Shown here: positions 23,562-35,731 of the stretch, piece after piece | Layout: the number at the start of each line of letters is the position of its first letter | Position numbering within the stretch: the stretch's first letter is position 1 | Assembly: GCA_963277665.1 (NCBI GenBank) | Contig: OY728143.1 | Span: 533,234,394 to 533,298,393, forward strand | Direction: 5' to 3' | Length of the DNA stretch: 64,000 nucleotides | Origin: Viscum album | Lineage: Eukaryota; Streptophyta; Magnoliopsida; Santalales; Viscaceae | The notes under the pieces: generated by a model | Seen by the model: the letters and a program-made list of their open reading frames with translations, nothing else | Databases searched by the model: none | What the model was told of the DNA's origin: nothing | Made by a program: the position numbers and the translations under genes

Positions 23562-26413
23562 TTAATGTGTATAATGAGTAAATAAAATTGAATTATTATG
23601 GAAAATTTTAAGAGGAAATATTACCATGTCAAAATTCACAACTGTCCTAGTTGTTATTATTTCATATATAAATCCTAACAGATAATATCTACATTCGATG
23701 ACACCTTGTTGTTCATGAAAATTATGTTTGAATGAGTGTAAATTCAATATATTATTTTAATGTAATAAATCAAAAGGTACGAAATATAAATGGATATTTA
23801 CCTTCACATTTACCTATTTAATCTTTGCATTCCTTTTCATTGAGTTTTTTCGAAAGTAGGCCCATGCATTGTTAGAAAATAATAATAATGGGGTAAATTT
23901 AAAATTCATTATAATATATAAAACTATTGAGAAATTGAAACATACTTTTCCAATATATTCTTAAAACTTTCCCGCACATCATCATGGACAGAGCATATCC
24001 AATAAAGTGCTTTCTCCCTTGGGGAAAAAAGCACTAACATCCAATGATCACTGATAAAAAGAAAATTTAATGTTAGTGGTATTTTATGTTAAATGATAAT
24101 TAAGTCTTTGAGAGAGATGTGTTTCATACCTCTCACAAAAATGCATCTTCCAACATTGTGTGACTATATGCTTTTCAAGTATTTCAGTAATATAAAGCAC
24201 TCTTTGTTCCTCATCTAATGAACAAGCTTCATGGGAAATCAATTGTGGGTCCATGAATCCATATACATCTGTCAGCTTATTCCTCTCACAAATTTTATAA
24301 AGATACCTAATACAATACAGACATAAGTATACATTTTTAATAAATATAACGCATGGAAAAGGTGTTAAAACATACATGGAAAATAATTGCACCATGTTGA
24401 TGCCCAACTTATCTCCAGTAACAAGCTCCATGATATCAGTTTTCATAATCCCAACATTTATTTCACGTCCACAAACATGAGCTTCCATTAGAAACTCATA
24501 ATGACCTGCCAACAAATTTGAATATCTTGATAATTTGTCAAGACTACTAGAATATGTATCTGATGTCATGGATATTTGTTTTTGTTTTTGTCTATACAAT
24601 ATTTATTTACATTTGAAGTATTCCTATAAAAATAAAATTAAAAATCTATTAGTTTTCAAATGATAAAACAACTTTAATAAAAAAATGGTATAACATTCAT
24701 ACCTCTAGGGTAATGAGTCGAAGTAGTCTGGATGGCCAAATTAAAATATAACCGATACTATGTCCAACTATCGCCACCTCATCTGTAGGTAATGGTACCT
24801 GAGCTGATCTATCTCTAATATCTTGTACAGTGACCTTCTGATTCTCTACCTCTAATTGTTGATGATGAACTGTATCTCTTATACAATATATCAACCAATA
24901 TGCTACTATATGCTGTTGAGAATCATCAACATACAACTCGTAATAAGTAGGAAGCTACGGCGGAGGAGTAGGATAAAACATGGGGTCAGTAGGCTGAGGT
25001 GGGGGAGTGGGAGCTACTAGCAGAGTTGGAGGATAAATAATGGGGTCTGCAGGGGGAGGTGGAGGAGTGGGAGTTGCAGTCTGAAATTGTATTTTCATGT
25101 CAGCAAACATAGACTGCACCGACGATCTAATCTTGTCCCCCATCGTCGCATTAATATTATGAAAATCAGCCTCCAAATATCCAATTTCGTTTCTATAAAT
25201 CTCCTCAACGTTTGAAGTTGAAAAACGTGGCAATACTTTTCATACCGATACACCTACCGGATATCCTCTTACACGACCAGAATGTTCGGGGCATCCCAAT
25301 GCTACAGATAAAATATCTTCCCTCCCAATAGCTGTAAATGTCCCCTGTCAACTCTGCTCCTCAAGAGTGTCCTGTATTAATTAATTGAACATTTCTGTAA
25401 TGATTGAAATTAAAAGAAGAAAATTGTTAACATAAATAAATAATTTATATATCTTATAATCCTCTCATCTAAGATTCTCGATTCATCCGAAGTATATTTC
25501 CCTTTTTTCCCTTCCGAGATCTCTTCCATTTTTCATGTCTAGATGGAGGGGATGGAGGGGCCACCTCTCCAAAGCTTGAAGACTCAGCTCTTAGTTGTTG
25601 AAATTATTCCTCCATCATTTTTTCTTCCAATAATGCATGCCCTCCATGAGATAAACTATGAGGGTATACATTTTAAGATTGGATCTCTTGATGAGCTTTC
25701 CTTTTTTTGTATAAATTAAGAATAAGAAATCAAAATCAAAACATTAATAAATTAATTTATATAAGAAATATTATAAAAGATTACACTGCCCTTACCAAAA
25801 ACGTCACTTTTCTTCTACTTTCAAAAAATAGTCTCTATGTGTCTTCATCTATAAAAGGATATATATGACATGGATTGTCATGACTCTTATGACCATAAAT
25901 GAAATCAGATGAGATGGTTGATTTGAAATCCCTCCATATCCTGGAAGACAACAATAAGAATTTCATCCTGACTCCTCTAGTGTCAGGAATATCAAATGTC
26001 ATCTGTTAAAGAAGAGGTTAAACATATTATATATACTAGAAAGATTTTAAGAATATTCAAACAATAGCAAAAGATCTTACCAAAATCGTCTCCCATAACT
26101 GAGAGATTATCTCTTTATCCACACATCTCTAGTCATCATACAGAATGATTACATTGCTCGTAGCCTGAGTTGCTACAAAACCCTTAGAATCTTGTGCATT
26201 TGGACCTCTAGTAATATCATTATCATCAAACTCAATGACTATCCTCTGATCCTGCGTACGAGCAATTGATAATTTTGGTAAATGTGTGCACCCACGTTTA
26301 CCAACCATTGAACTCTTTGTTTTAATAGGAGCATGTGATTGTTCCTCCCCAGAGGCATGACCAATATGTTCATCTCTAGAATCATGTCGTTGATCAACTT
26401 AATGATCTGTCAT
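23562..26413 (-). pseudogene. CACTA second gene: En/Spm-type protein with Ulp1-like C48 protease domain
   Basis: Read leftward from an ATG at 26413 (next to an early stop). The N-terminal region is typical of plant En/Spm proteins (WRDFKSTI, NPCHIYPFIDEDT; about 25925-25830). A coiled-coil-like segment leads into a Pro-rich linker (about 25230-24960), then a block with PLPTDEVAIVGHSIG (about 24790-24745). The C-terminal protease domain has GDKLGINMVQLF (about 24425-24390), YKICERNKLTDVYGFMDP (about 24305-24255), the catalytic His in DHWMLVLFSP (about 24044) and the likely catalytic Cys in GVIECRYYL (about 23692; most family members have ECGYY). At least two introns with GTATG...AG borders can be placed (about 24377-24306 and 24129-24051). 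Scattered stops suggest decay. Confidence 0.75.
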
Positions 26414-26519
26414 TATCCTTCAAATCAAAAAAAAAACAATCATTAGTTCAAAAATATAAAAATTCAAATATTTTTATAATACTGTAATCAGAAAATAGAA
26501 ATGTGTTCTAAGTTACATA

Positions 26520-26640
26520 ATAGTAAACATTGGTAATATGGTAAGCATGTTAAACAATGGTAAATATGGTAAAGATATTAAAGATGGTCAAGATGGTAAA
26601 CATGGTAATCCTGGTAATCCTGGTAAACATGGTAATGTAA
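26520..26640. repeat. short GGTAA-type minisatellite
   Basis: Tandem copies of a roughly 9-base unit (ATGGTAAAC, with variants TGGTAATCC and TGGTCAAG) lie between the two CACTA genes. Confidence 0.85.
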
Positions 26641-26781
26641 TTGTCACTGAACAAAAATAATAGATATATAATTCATGTAATGGTAAACATGATAAAGTAA
26701 TCTAAACAAACTAAAAACAAAAAAAAAACTTATACTTTTTTTTAAAACCTGTTTTAATAAATACAAAACATACAACATCTA

Positions 26782-29700
26782 TCATTTATGAAAAAAATGA
26801 ACATAAACAAGAAATAAACATATGTTACCTATAATATTAGGAATGTACAAATGGATTTTGTTTTCCAGAATTACTTCATCGTGATCGTTCTTTATGGCAC
26901 AAACCAAGTCTTCAACATGCTCATCATTATGTTCTGTTAATCTTTCCATGGATGTAGGGATCTCACATAAATCAGCATTTTCATCAACTTCATCCTCACC
27001 AAAAAAAAAAAATTTCCATAGTAAAACAACATCCCATTGCATATCGGATTGATCTACTACATAGAAAATTTGTTTTTCATGTGTTGCCATTATAAAATAA
27101 TCAGTTGTGTCTTCCAATCTATTCATATTAACAAGTGTCATTACAAATTCATCATGTCTGACACTATTTTTACCGATAAACAATTTACAGTAAAAAACAG
27201 GAACTTTAATTTTAAAGTTATCAACCTTCAATATGTATTTAATCACTTCATAATATGCACTTGATGCAAAAATTGGGGTTTTTTCCTTAGCACTCGAAAA
27301 ATACATTGCTTCTTTAAACACCAATACACCGCTATTCTGAACTACACTTCTGTTGTCCTGAGCTTTCGTATGAAATGTATAGCCATTAATGTCATAACCG
27401 GACCATGTTATCACATTTAAACATTGACCACCCACTATCCATTTTAATTTCTCTGATACATCTGATCTACTAAGAAATGTCTTTTTAATCCATGACAAAA
27501 AAGTTTAGTTGCGATCATTTAAAATCCACAGTTCTTTGTTCTTTGGATGACATCGTTTCAACTCATTAATATGCAATGTGATATATGGTTGAGCATCAAC
27601 TATGTTATTCAAGATGTATGATTCTAACATCTTCATCTGTTCATCTAACAATTATATGACTTTCAAGACATGAATCCCATTTCCCTCATTATTAACTCGT
27701 TCATGGCGAGATGGAGCAAACCTATGTGTTGCTCCACAGCCAAGTAGCTCGTACAAAACACTACTACCTCCTCAGAAATATACTTTTCAATAATGGAGGC
27801 TTCAGGTCGATATGGATATTTAACATAACCCTTTAATATTTTCATATACCTTTAAAATGGATACATACAAAGAAGATATAGAGGTCCACAAAGCTTTATT
27901 TCTCGAACCAGATGAATCATTAAATACACCATTATATCAAATAAGTCGGATGAAAATACATTTCCAATTGAATAAGTATAATAATTGCTTCCTTTTCCGA
28001 AATGTTCAAAGCATTCAAATCAATCTCGTTGTTACAAATTGAATTAAAAAAATAACACAACTTCATCATAGTCTTTCTAATAGGAATGGGAAATATTCCA
28101 CACAATGAAACTGGTAGAATTTGTTTCATCATGACATTACAATCATGTGATTTCATACCTATAAACATCAAGTCCTTCAATGAGACAAAATTTTTTACAT
28201 TTGAAGAATAACCTTGAGGAACTTTGATATCATGATGACACTGACAAAAGATAATTTTCTCCCTCTATGATAATGTATGACAAGACCGGGGGAAGAAATG
28301 TTCATCTTCCTTTAGGAGTGGGAGCTAACTACAAGCGTATAACCATTGATAGTATGTCTAATCTTGCATTTAACCCATATTTAGTATTTCCTTTAATATC
28401 TAACAATGTTCCAATAAAACAATCACATATATTCTTGTCCACATGTATGTCATCAATATTATGTTTTACTTCATGATACCTCCAATATGGTAGCTCAAAA
28501 AATATTGACCTTTTATTCCAAATATTTATATCATTACCAGATTTCTGTGTCTTTTCCCAATGTCACATCATGGTTTTTCACCCTCTCAAAATATAGATCT
28601 AGGGATGAAGTTTTTGGAGCAGTATCAAATTCTTGTAAGCCATTGAATGCCTTTTCCAGTCTTCTATAAGGGTGATCCATAATCAAAAACTTTCGATGAC
28701 CCATGTACATTGTTTTCCTCCCATGATGAAATTGACAATATGACGTCTGTTGTTTGAAAATTGGACATGCTTTATGCCCTTTAACACTGTATCCAGACAA
28801 ATTTCCATATGCTGGGAAGTCATTTATATTGAACAGAAGCACTGCATGCAGTATAAATTATTCCATTTTATATGAATCATACACCCTAATACCATCATCC
28901 CATAATAGTTTCAAATCATCAATCAATGGTGACAAGTAAACATCAATATCATTGTCAGGTTGCTTTGGACCAGAGATCATTATACTCAACATGACATATT
29001 TTCACTTCATACAAACATCAGGAGAGAGGTTGTAAATTACCAATAAAATAGCCCATGAACTATGTGTACTACTGAGGGTTCGGTATGGATACATTCCATC
29101 TGTACACAACCCTAATCTGAGATTTCTTATTTCACTTCCAAATATAGAATAATGCGCATCAATTTTTTTCCATTGTGGACAATCAGCTGGATGACATATT
29201 TTTCCATAACATACCCTCTATTCAGCATTCCATCTTAACCTTTTTTGCATCATGGGAATTAGCAAATAAACATTTGAAACAATGAATTATAGGAAGATTC
29301 CAAAATACCTTTGATCGTAGCGTTGTAATCTCTACATCAGCCTGTGATTTCCATTTCACCTTATACTGTGATGTCCCACATTTAGGACACTCTGACAAAA
29401 ATTAATTTTCCTTCCTATATATAATGCAGTCATTTGGACAAGCATGTATTTTCCTGTATCCCAATCCCATCAGGAATAATATTTTCCTGTCCTTCTAATG
29501 TGAATCTGGAAGATATTTATCTTTTAGAAGAATGTCTTTCATCATTTGTAGCAGCTCTATAAAACTTCTGTCACTCCATCCATGTTTCTCTTTCAGGTTA
29601 ATAAATCATAACACCACCGACAATACCATAAAATCTGTACAACTAGGATATAATGGTTTTTCATCATCCCCATATAGACGCACAACTGTCAGTTCTATCT

Positions 29701-30001
29701 GAATTTGTTCTTCTACAATATCGTGAATCATTTTTTCAATTCCATCGGAGTTACCATCATGTGAATCATCATCATCAGTGACTTTTCATCCAATTTCTCC
29801 ATGCCAAATCCAAGGGCTGTAACTCGGATTAAAACCATGACATATCAGATGATCTTTTATCTCAATACATTTCAACTTGTTCATATTCAAAAATTTCATG
29901 TGTGGATAGAAAAAGATGTCACTACTTGGAACATTTCGTTTAGAAAATTCAAAAAATGCATCAACACCTTCCTCATATTTATTGCTCATTCGATGTGACA
30001 T
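26782..30001 (-). pseudogene. TNP2-type CACTA transposase
   Basis: Domains in order on the - strand: transposase-associated domain (about 30001-29786, GVDAFFEFSKRN and IKDHLICHGF), a region with the cysteine motif ACPNDC and ECPKCGTSQYK (about 29440-29360), the Transposase_21-like core (about 28960-28530, with DVYLSPLIDDLKLLWDDGI, GNLSGYSVKGHKACP, GHRKFL and HPYRR), a DUF4218-like region (about 28180-27930) and a DUF4216-like region (about 27310-26950, YYEVIKYILKVD and QIFYVVDQSD). The catalytic protein would cut and join the transposon ends. The reading frame is followed by eye for 2 kb but has many stops from about 29785 on, so no full product is possible. It starts about 3 kb from the right terminus. 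Confidence 0.85.
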
Positions 30002-30328
30002 AATCCATCTTCAAATCATTATTACCTATAACAAATAAAAAAAATATATATATTTTTAAGATAAGAATAATATAAGTTTATACGGAAAAAATCATAATTT
30101 GAATGTAAAACAATTTTGAAATATAAAAAAAATCTATGTGTATTTAAAAAAATATGCTTGAATATTATTATTAAAAGAAAAAATAGTTAGATATAATAGT
30201 TTTAAATTCCATTGAATAAATGAAAACCATGGCGCCTACATGGTTGATAGAAAATTGGAGAGAATGGAGTAAACCTAAGAATCATATCATATTTAAAATA
30301 AAACATCAGATGGAGAAAATCACCCCTC

Positions 30329-31306
30329 GTGGAAACCACCCCCACCCCCTTGGACACCCCCCTGGACACCCCCCAACCCTCTAGACAACCCCCCACCCCC
30401 ACCCCCTTGGACACCCCCCTAGACACCCCCAAACCTCTGGCCAGCACCCCACCCCCCGGACAACCCCAAAACCTTCTGGACATGCCCCCACCCCTTTGGA
30501 CAGTGCCCCACACACACCCACCACCTTGGACACCCTCTGGACACCCCCAACCCTCAGGACATCCCCCCACCGCCAGCCAACCCCCAAAACCCTCTGGACA
30601 TCCCCCCCACCCCCACCCCTCTTGAAATCCCCCCACCCCCACCCCCTTGGACACCCCCTAGACACCCCCAAACCTCTAGACATCCCCCTACCCCTCAGTC
30701 AACCCCCCAAAATCTTCTGGAGAGTCTCCCACCCCCTTGGACAGCGCCCCCACACACCCACCCCCTTGGACACCCCCCTGGACACCCCCAACCCGCTAGA
30801 CAGCCCCCCACCCCCCGACCAGCACCCAAAACCCTCCAGACAGGCCCCCACCCCCTTGGACAACCCCCCACACCCACCCACCCCCGTTGACACCCCCGTT
30901 GACACCCCCAACCCTCTGGACATCCCCCCAACCCCCTGGACAGCCCCCACCCCTCTAGAAAACACCCCCACACCTCTTGGACACCACCCCCACCCCCTAC
31001 CACCTTGGACACCCCAATGGACACCCCCCAACACTTTGGAGAACCCCCACCCCCTGGACAGCACCCCACCCCTCCAAACAGCACCCCCACCCCTCCTAAA
31101 CACCACCCCCACCCCCAACCCCCTTGGACACCCTCCTAGAAACCCCCAACCTCTAGATATCCCCCACCCCCCGGACAACCCCCAAAACCCTCTGGACAGG
31201 CCTCCACCCCCTTAAATAGCCCCCACACCAACCCACCTCTTTGGACACCCCCTGGACACCCCCAACCCTCTGGACAGCCCCCACCCCCCGGAAAACCCCC
31301 CAAACA
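30329..31306. repeat. right C-rich minisatellite in CACTA element
   Basis: Repeats of CCCCTTGGACACCCCCCTGGACACCCC-like units mixed with ACAGCCCCCCACCCCC. G-rich on the sense strand of the transposase gene and located just upstream of it. The long open frames on both strands are low-complexity artefacts. Confidence 0.9.
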
Positions 31307-32239
31307 ATGGTTTACATATAAAAACTAGGAATGTTGAACAACTAAAAACACACGAATTTAATATATACATCATCATGAAATAGATGGAATTAAATATTAT
31401 TAAATATGGCTACTTAAATGATCGTATGCTAATTAAAAATAACCATTGATATTCAACTAGTCAAATGATCAAATATTTTCTTGATAACTAATATCATAAT
31501 TAGGTAATGGATAAATCTAGAAATCTTAACCATATTTTTGAGGCCTTGTCCGATGCCTCAAAAAATCCTAGGGTAAGCCCTCAGCAGAACCCATTTTTAT
31601 TTGGAATCATGAGACATAGTGATGCATCGAAGGGCCGTATAGGTCAACAGCCATTACATTATATGTCTAAAATATTCTCATATGAAATAGGATAAACATA
31701 AGCATCAAAAACACATGAAATATCATTTTTGAATTCGTACATTTAATCAATAACCATTCTATGCAGTAATATAGGTGAATGAGTTCACTAGTTTTCAATG
31801 ACAACAGAAATTACCATCAACGTCGGGCATTCGCAAAACAAAAACAAACTAAATATAAGTAGTTGAGGATTACATGAATATTATGAGTCGATCTAATAGA
31901 CCTAGGGATGATAAATAAGATGATGATGGAAAAAAGAGGTAAGAGGGTTCAAAATCGAAGAATCGTACCTAGTTGAAACACAAAAATCTCAAAACATAAA
32001 TTTAGACTATCCGTGAAACAAATTGAAAAAAATAAATTCGTGGAAGGATTACTTGATTGATGCGAGTTGAGATGATAGATTCTAGGAGAGTAAATATGAT
32101 AAACGATGAAGAAAAATGAGTTTAAAGCAGCAAGATCGAAGAGTTGATTAGGATTTACCGCGCGAGAGAGACGAGCCCCCAGACTGTCGATCGAAAAAAC
32201 GTAAATGAAAATCCACGGGTCTTGTTAATTTTTTAAAAT
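31307..32239. other. non-repetitive stretch, CACTA 5' region
   Basis: I see no coding or structural signal. It separates the right minisatellite from the right subterminal repeats and presumably contains the upstream exon or promoter of the - strand genes. Confidence 0.4.
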
Positions 32240-32952
32240 GTTTTATAACGTTGGTTATTTAATAACTGAATTTATAAAATGTTTTCTAAAATTTACAACG
32301 TCGGTTATTATAATAACTGACTTTATAAATTCTTCAGATACAGCTGTTTTTACATTTGTTATTTTATAACCGACGTAAAAAAATCCCCGTGTTGGTTTTT
32401 TACGTTGGCAATTCTATAAGCAACGTAAAAAAGACATCAAAAACCACAGTTTTTACATTGGATATTGTATAACTGACATAAAAAACATTCTGTGGGTTGT
32501 TTTGTAACGTCGGTTATAAAATAACCGACGTCAAAAAGGCCTCAAAAGTGGTGTTTTTTACATTGGTTATTTTATAACTAACCTAAAAAATTCGAAGATA
32601 TCTCGTTTGTTACATCGGTTATAGAATAACTGACGTAAAAAACCCCCGCGATTTTGTTTTTTTAAATCGGTTATAAAATTACCGACGTAAAAAAACTCAT
32701 TGATATCTCATATTTTACGTTGGTTATCAAATAACCGACATAAAAAACCCCAACTCTTTTGATTTTTATGTTGGTTAATTTATAACCGATGTAAAAACTG
32801 AACACGCGTGATTTGTAACGTCGATTATTAAAATAACTGACGTTAAAAAGCATCTCACTGCATTTGTTACGTCGGTTATAAAATAACCGACGTAAAAAAC
32901 CACATTTCACAGATTATCACGTCGGTTATATATAACCAACGTCAAAAATGGT
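32240..32952. repeat. right subterminal palindromic repeats
   Basis: About fourteen palindromic units of the type TTACGTCGGTTATAAAATAACCGACGTAAAA recur every ~52 bases. Flanks are TTTTAC/GTAAAA rather than the ATCAC/GTGAT found on the left, so each end has its own flank flavour with the same core. Confidence 0.9.
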
Positions 32953-32980
32953 GACGTAAATAATGTTTTCTGCACTACTG
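32953..32980. repeat. CACTA right terminal inverted repeat
   Basis: The reverse complement begins CAGTAGTGCAGAAAAC and matches the left terminus at 25 of 28 bases. The CACTA hallmark itself is changed to CAGTA here. Confidence 0.95.
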
Positions 32981-32983
32981 TGA
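32981..32983. repeat. target-site duplication TGA, right
   Basis: Matches TGA at 21655-21657. Retroelement sequence resumes with TCATGAGGG, as in the uninterrupted copy at 12885. Confidence 0.95.
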
Positions 32984-33052
32984 TCATGAGGGCAATCCCT
33001 ACACGGAGTGCATGCATTGATACATTTTTATATTTTTTCCACTAGGCCCCAT
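32981..33052 (-). pseudogene. gag: gag start, array unit 2 (5' piece, separated by CACTA)
   Basis: The ATG at 33052 opens MGPSGKN, homologous to MAPSGKN at 12952. A stop follows after about 17 codons. The rest of gag continues at 21657 once the CACTA element is removed. Confidence 0.8.
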
Positions 33053-33553
33053 TTCTAAACAATGGAATAAACTAGATCATTTTATGAATCAAAATACATA
33101 ATTCCATACTTATAAAACACTTAAATTAAATTGAACTATTTATGGATATAATCCATATTCATAAAAATGTTTTCATTGAGAATGTATATACTCATAAACC
33201 CTTCATAATGATTTGTAATGAAAATGAGAGTTATCCTAAGCATATCCCCTAGGTGTTTTGTAACCAAGAGTGTAGTAGGGCCCATTGTCATGCACCAGTT
33301 CTTGATCGAGTCTAGATCAAAGCGGTGTTTTCGGGTTTTACCCCTAGGTACATCTGTGCCAGAACTGCCTCTACCTGCTCGTATCCAGACAGGGATGTAT
33401 TGCTTGAGAATCTCACAAAATCTATACAATACCAAAATTATTGGATGTTCTTATATACTAATCCTCAATGTCCATATTAGGTCTATGTGCTCTATTCAGA
33501 GTTTATCTAAATCTACCATCCATGGTTTGTACTAAACTTCCTCTGATACCAAA
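33053..33553 (-). promoter_or_regulatory. 5' leader with primer binding site, array unit 2
   Basis: The sense strand starts just after the LTR with a PBS reading TGGTATCAGAGG (complement at 33540-33551), pairing with initiator Met tRNA. The segment 33232-33425 is closely shared with the leaders at 13138 and 52855. Confidence 0.8.
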
Positions 33554-35158
33554 TGTAACACCCCGACCCCAGTTACATAGATTCGGTTCATTAGTACATA
33601 ACATTGTCAGGACATAAGAAAGTTCAAGTCTCTAAAGATCGATTAGTGTTGTATCCTGTGAAACACTAGATATATTCATAAGTCTTACATTACATCATAA
33701 ATTCAAAAAAACCACAACAACATCTTTTATTCATATCCCATCATACTTTCCCTGCAGGCCATTCATAAATTACTTCTTCAGATCCTGGAAAAAATAAAAC
33801 ATTGAAAGGGGTGACTTGGATGCTTAGTAAGGATAAAAATATAGACGAAACTTTCATAAGTAAACATAAACATATAAGGCAATGTATAACTAAAAAATCA
33901 TTTTAAACTTTAACTTCAGCATAACATGGATAATATAAAAATAAATAATGTCATTTACTTATTCACATGGATATTCTAATATTCGAATAATCACATGCTA
34001 TATCAATAACCACTTTAATAACGATGGAATGCATAATTCCAGACTATCATAACCACATAGCCAAGGCCTCATGCCAAGACTACAAATAATATTTTTTTAA
34101 GGCCTTGTGCCAAGACACTAGTGTGTCTGATGAGACTTACCGATGCATCTAGGAGCAATAGCGGGCTCCACCTATCAATTATTAAGTCCAATGAATTCCT
34201 CATATCAATAGGTTTAAACATAACATATACATTCATATTAAAAGCAGCATACGAAATGTCAATACGTTCTCCATAAACCATGAATGGTATAAAAATAACA
34301 CATCCACTATCAAAAAAATCACAAAACCTTCAATACAATATGGATGTTTTGTATCATCATAAATCAACCTCAAATAAGATTAAAATCCATCGATGGATGT
34401 TGACATAGATGAAATAAAAACTATTTGAGAGAAATATCACATTTTTTGAAATAATTTAAAAGTCACATATTTATATAATAAAACATTTACTTTGAAAATT
34501 TTCTTATCAGCTTGTAAGAGAATCTTCGAATATTTTATAATGATGGAAAATAACCACACCCGCCGTATAAGTTAAAAAAAGACATTCTTACATTAATTCT
34601 GTCGAAAAGGTTAAAAAGGACCTTGTTTAGAAAATGACAGAAAAATTCCTTTATAAGCCACTTATAAAAGCCAAACAAGGGTATAGATTACTTTATCCCA
34701 TATTCTAGTAAATAGTAATTTTTTTGAAATACATTTTTAAGAAACATGGATGTTGATGATAAAGAAGTCCTAGTAGATTATTACGTATAAACAACCTCGG
34801 ATAATGAAGAGATTGCAATATAAACCCATACCTTGTACATTTACTTGGTTGGGGGTCGGTTAACCTCTTGTATAATGGTGAAATAATTTTTATTAAATTA
34901 TACACGAATCATATACATTAATATGATATCATATATGATCTTTTAACATTTCTTTGTTAATAATATCTTAATATTATTGTCATTTCGGGTGTTAACTTAC
35001 TCATTTTCTTTTATATGTTTTGTTACGTAATACATGTTTGTTATGGATAGGCTGTGTCTTATTCATATCCATAATGATATTAAGTCTTTGAAAATTATTA
35101 TTATTAATCAAATAAGGATTAAACTTGAATGGATAAGATGGGGAATGAATCTCATCGC

Positions 35159-35194
35159 GTTCATGGAGACGGTAGTTCGTACGTACACAAGAGC
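35159..35194 (-). other. decayed LTR hairpin, 5' LTR of unit 2
   Basis: Positional partner of the copy at 15064. The core GGAGACGGTAGT and CGTACGTACA are kept, but the outer stem no longer pairs well. Confidence 0.55.
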
Positions 35195-35349
35195 AAAATA
35201 TCATTATTTTGATATTAAAATAATATTTAATAGGATGGTATATCATATATACAAGAATCATTATCATGTTTTATTTATTATTTACATGAATTAAACAGAA
35301 TTATTATTCCCAACAAAATAATAATGTTTTGAATAACAATTACACCACG

Positions 35350-35381
35350 ACATGGAGACGGTAAGCCGTACATACGCACGT
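35350..35381 (-). other. conserved LTR hairpin, 5' LTR of unit 2
   Basis: Sense strand ACGTG pairs with CATGT (one G-U pair), with the inner stem ACGG/CCGT and loop CTTA intact. Partner of the copy at 15253. Confidence 0.7.
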
Positions 35382-35723
35382 ATGGTGACATGTCATTCAA
35401 GGGATGGATAAAATACTGAATATAGTTGTACCATGTTTATAATAACATAAAATAATATATAATATTCTGGATTTATTATTTTAGAATTTTAATAACAAAG
35501 AATGAAGAAGTGGAAGAATAATGGAACGTGAACGATGGTGGTGAAAACATTACCTCTTCTTTGGGTTCTTCCTTCTGATTTGATCACAAGAACTCCATAG
35601 GTTGTCTTTTTGACTAAATTAAGGCCTCTAGGATGAAGTGAGGGAAGTTGAGAGAATATTTGGGACAGTTTTGGCCGATCCAAAAGGATTTGAATGTGTG
35701 AATTAGTGAGAAGAGGGGGTTCT

Positions 35724-35731
35724 CTTTTATA
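35724..35731 (-). promoter_or_regulatory. TATA box of the unit 2 5' LTR
   Basis: TATAAAAG on the - strand, at the position where the middle LTR has a mutated TATTGAAG. Confidence 0.6.

Larger units (their letters stand above)
21658..32980 (-). mobile_element. CACTA (En/Spm) DNA transposon, 11.3 kb
   Basis: Termini begin CACTAGTGCA (left) and, on the other strand, CAGTAGTGCA (right). The 28-bp inverted repeats match at 25 positions. A 3-bp TGA duplication and an empty site in the sister retroelement confirm the boundaries. Both internal genes read on the - strand: a TNP2-type transposase, then a second gene with an En/Spm-type N-terminal region and a C48 protease domain. Subterminal palindromic repeats and C-rich minisatellites lie inside both ends. 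Stops in the transposase indicate it is not autonomous now. Confidence 0.95.

Noticed and set aside
30202..31215. Several overlapping open frames up to 239 codons
   Set aside because: Same reason: low-complexity CCCC-rich tandem repeat with few stop codons on either strand.
33218..33535. Antisense open frame in the leader, also seen at 52910-53149
   Set aside because: The peptide similarity follows from leader DNA homology. The third leader (13138-13450) has a stop and changed residues, and the orientation is opposite to the element.
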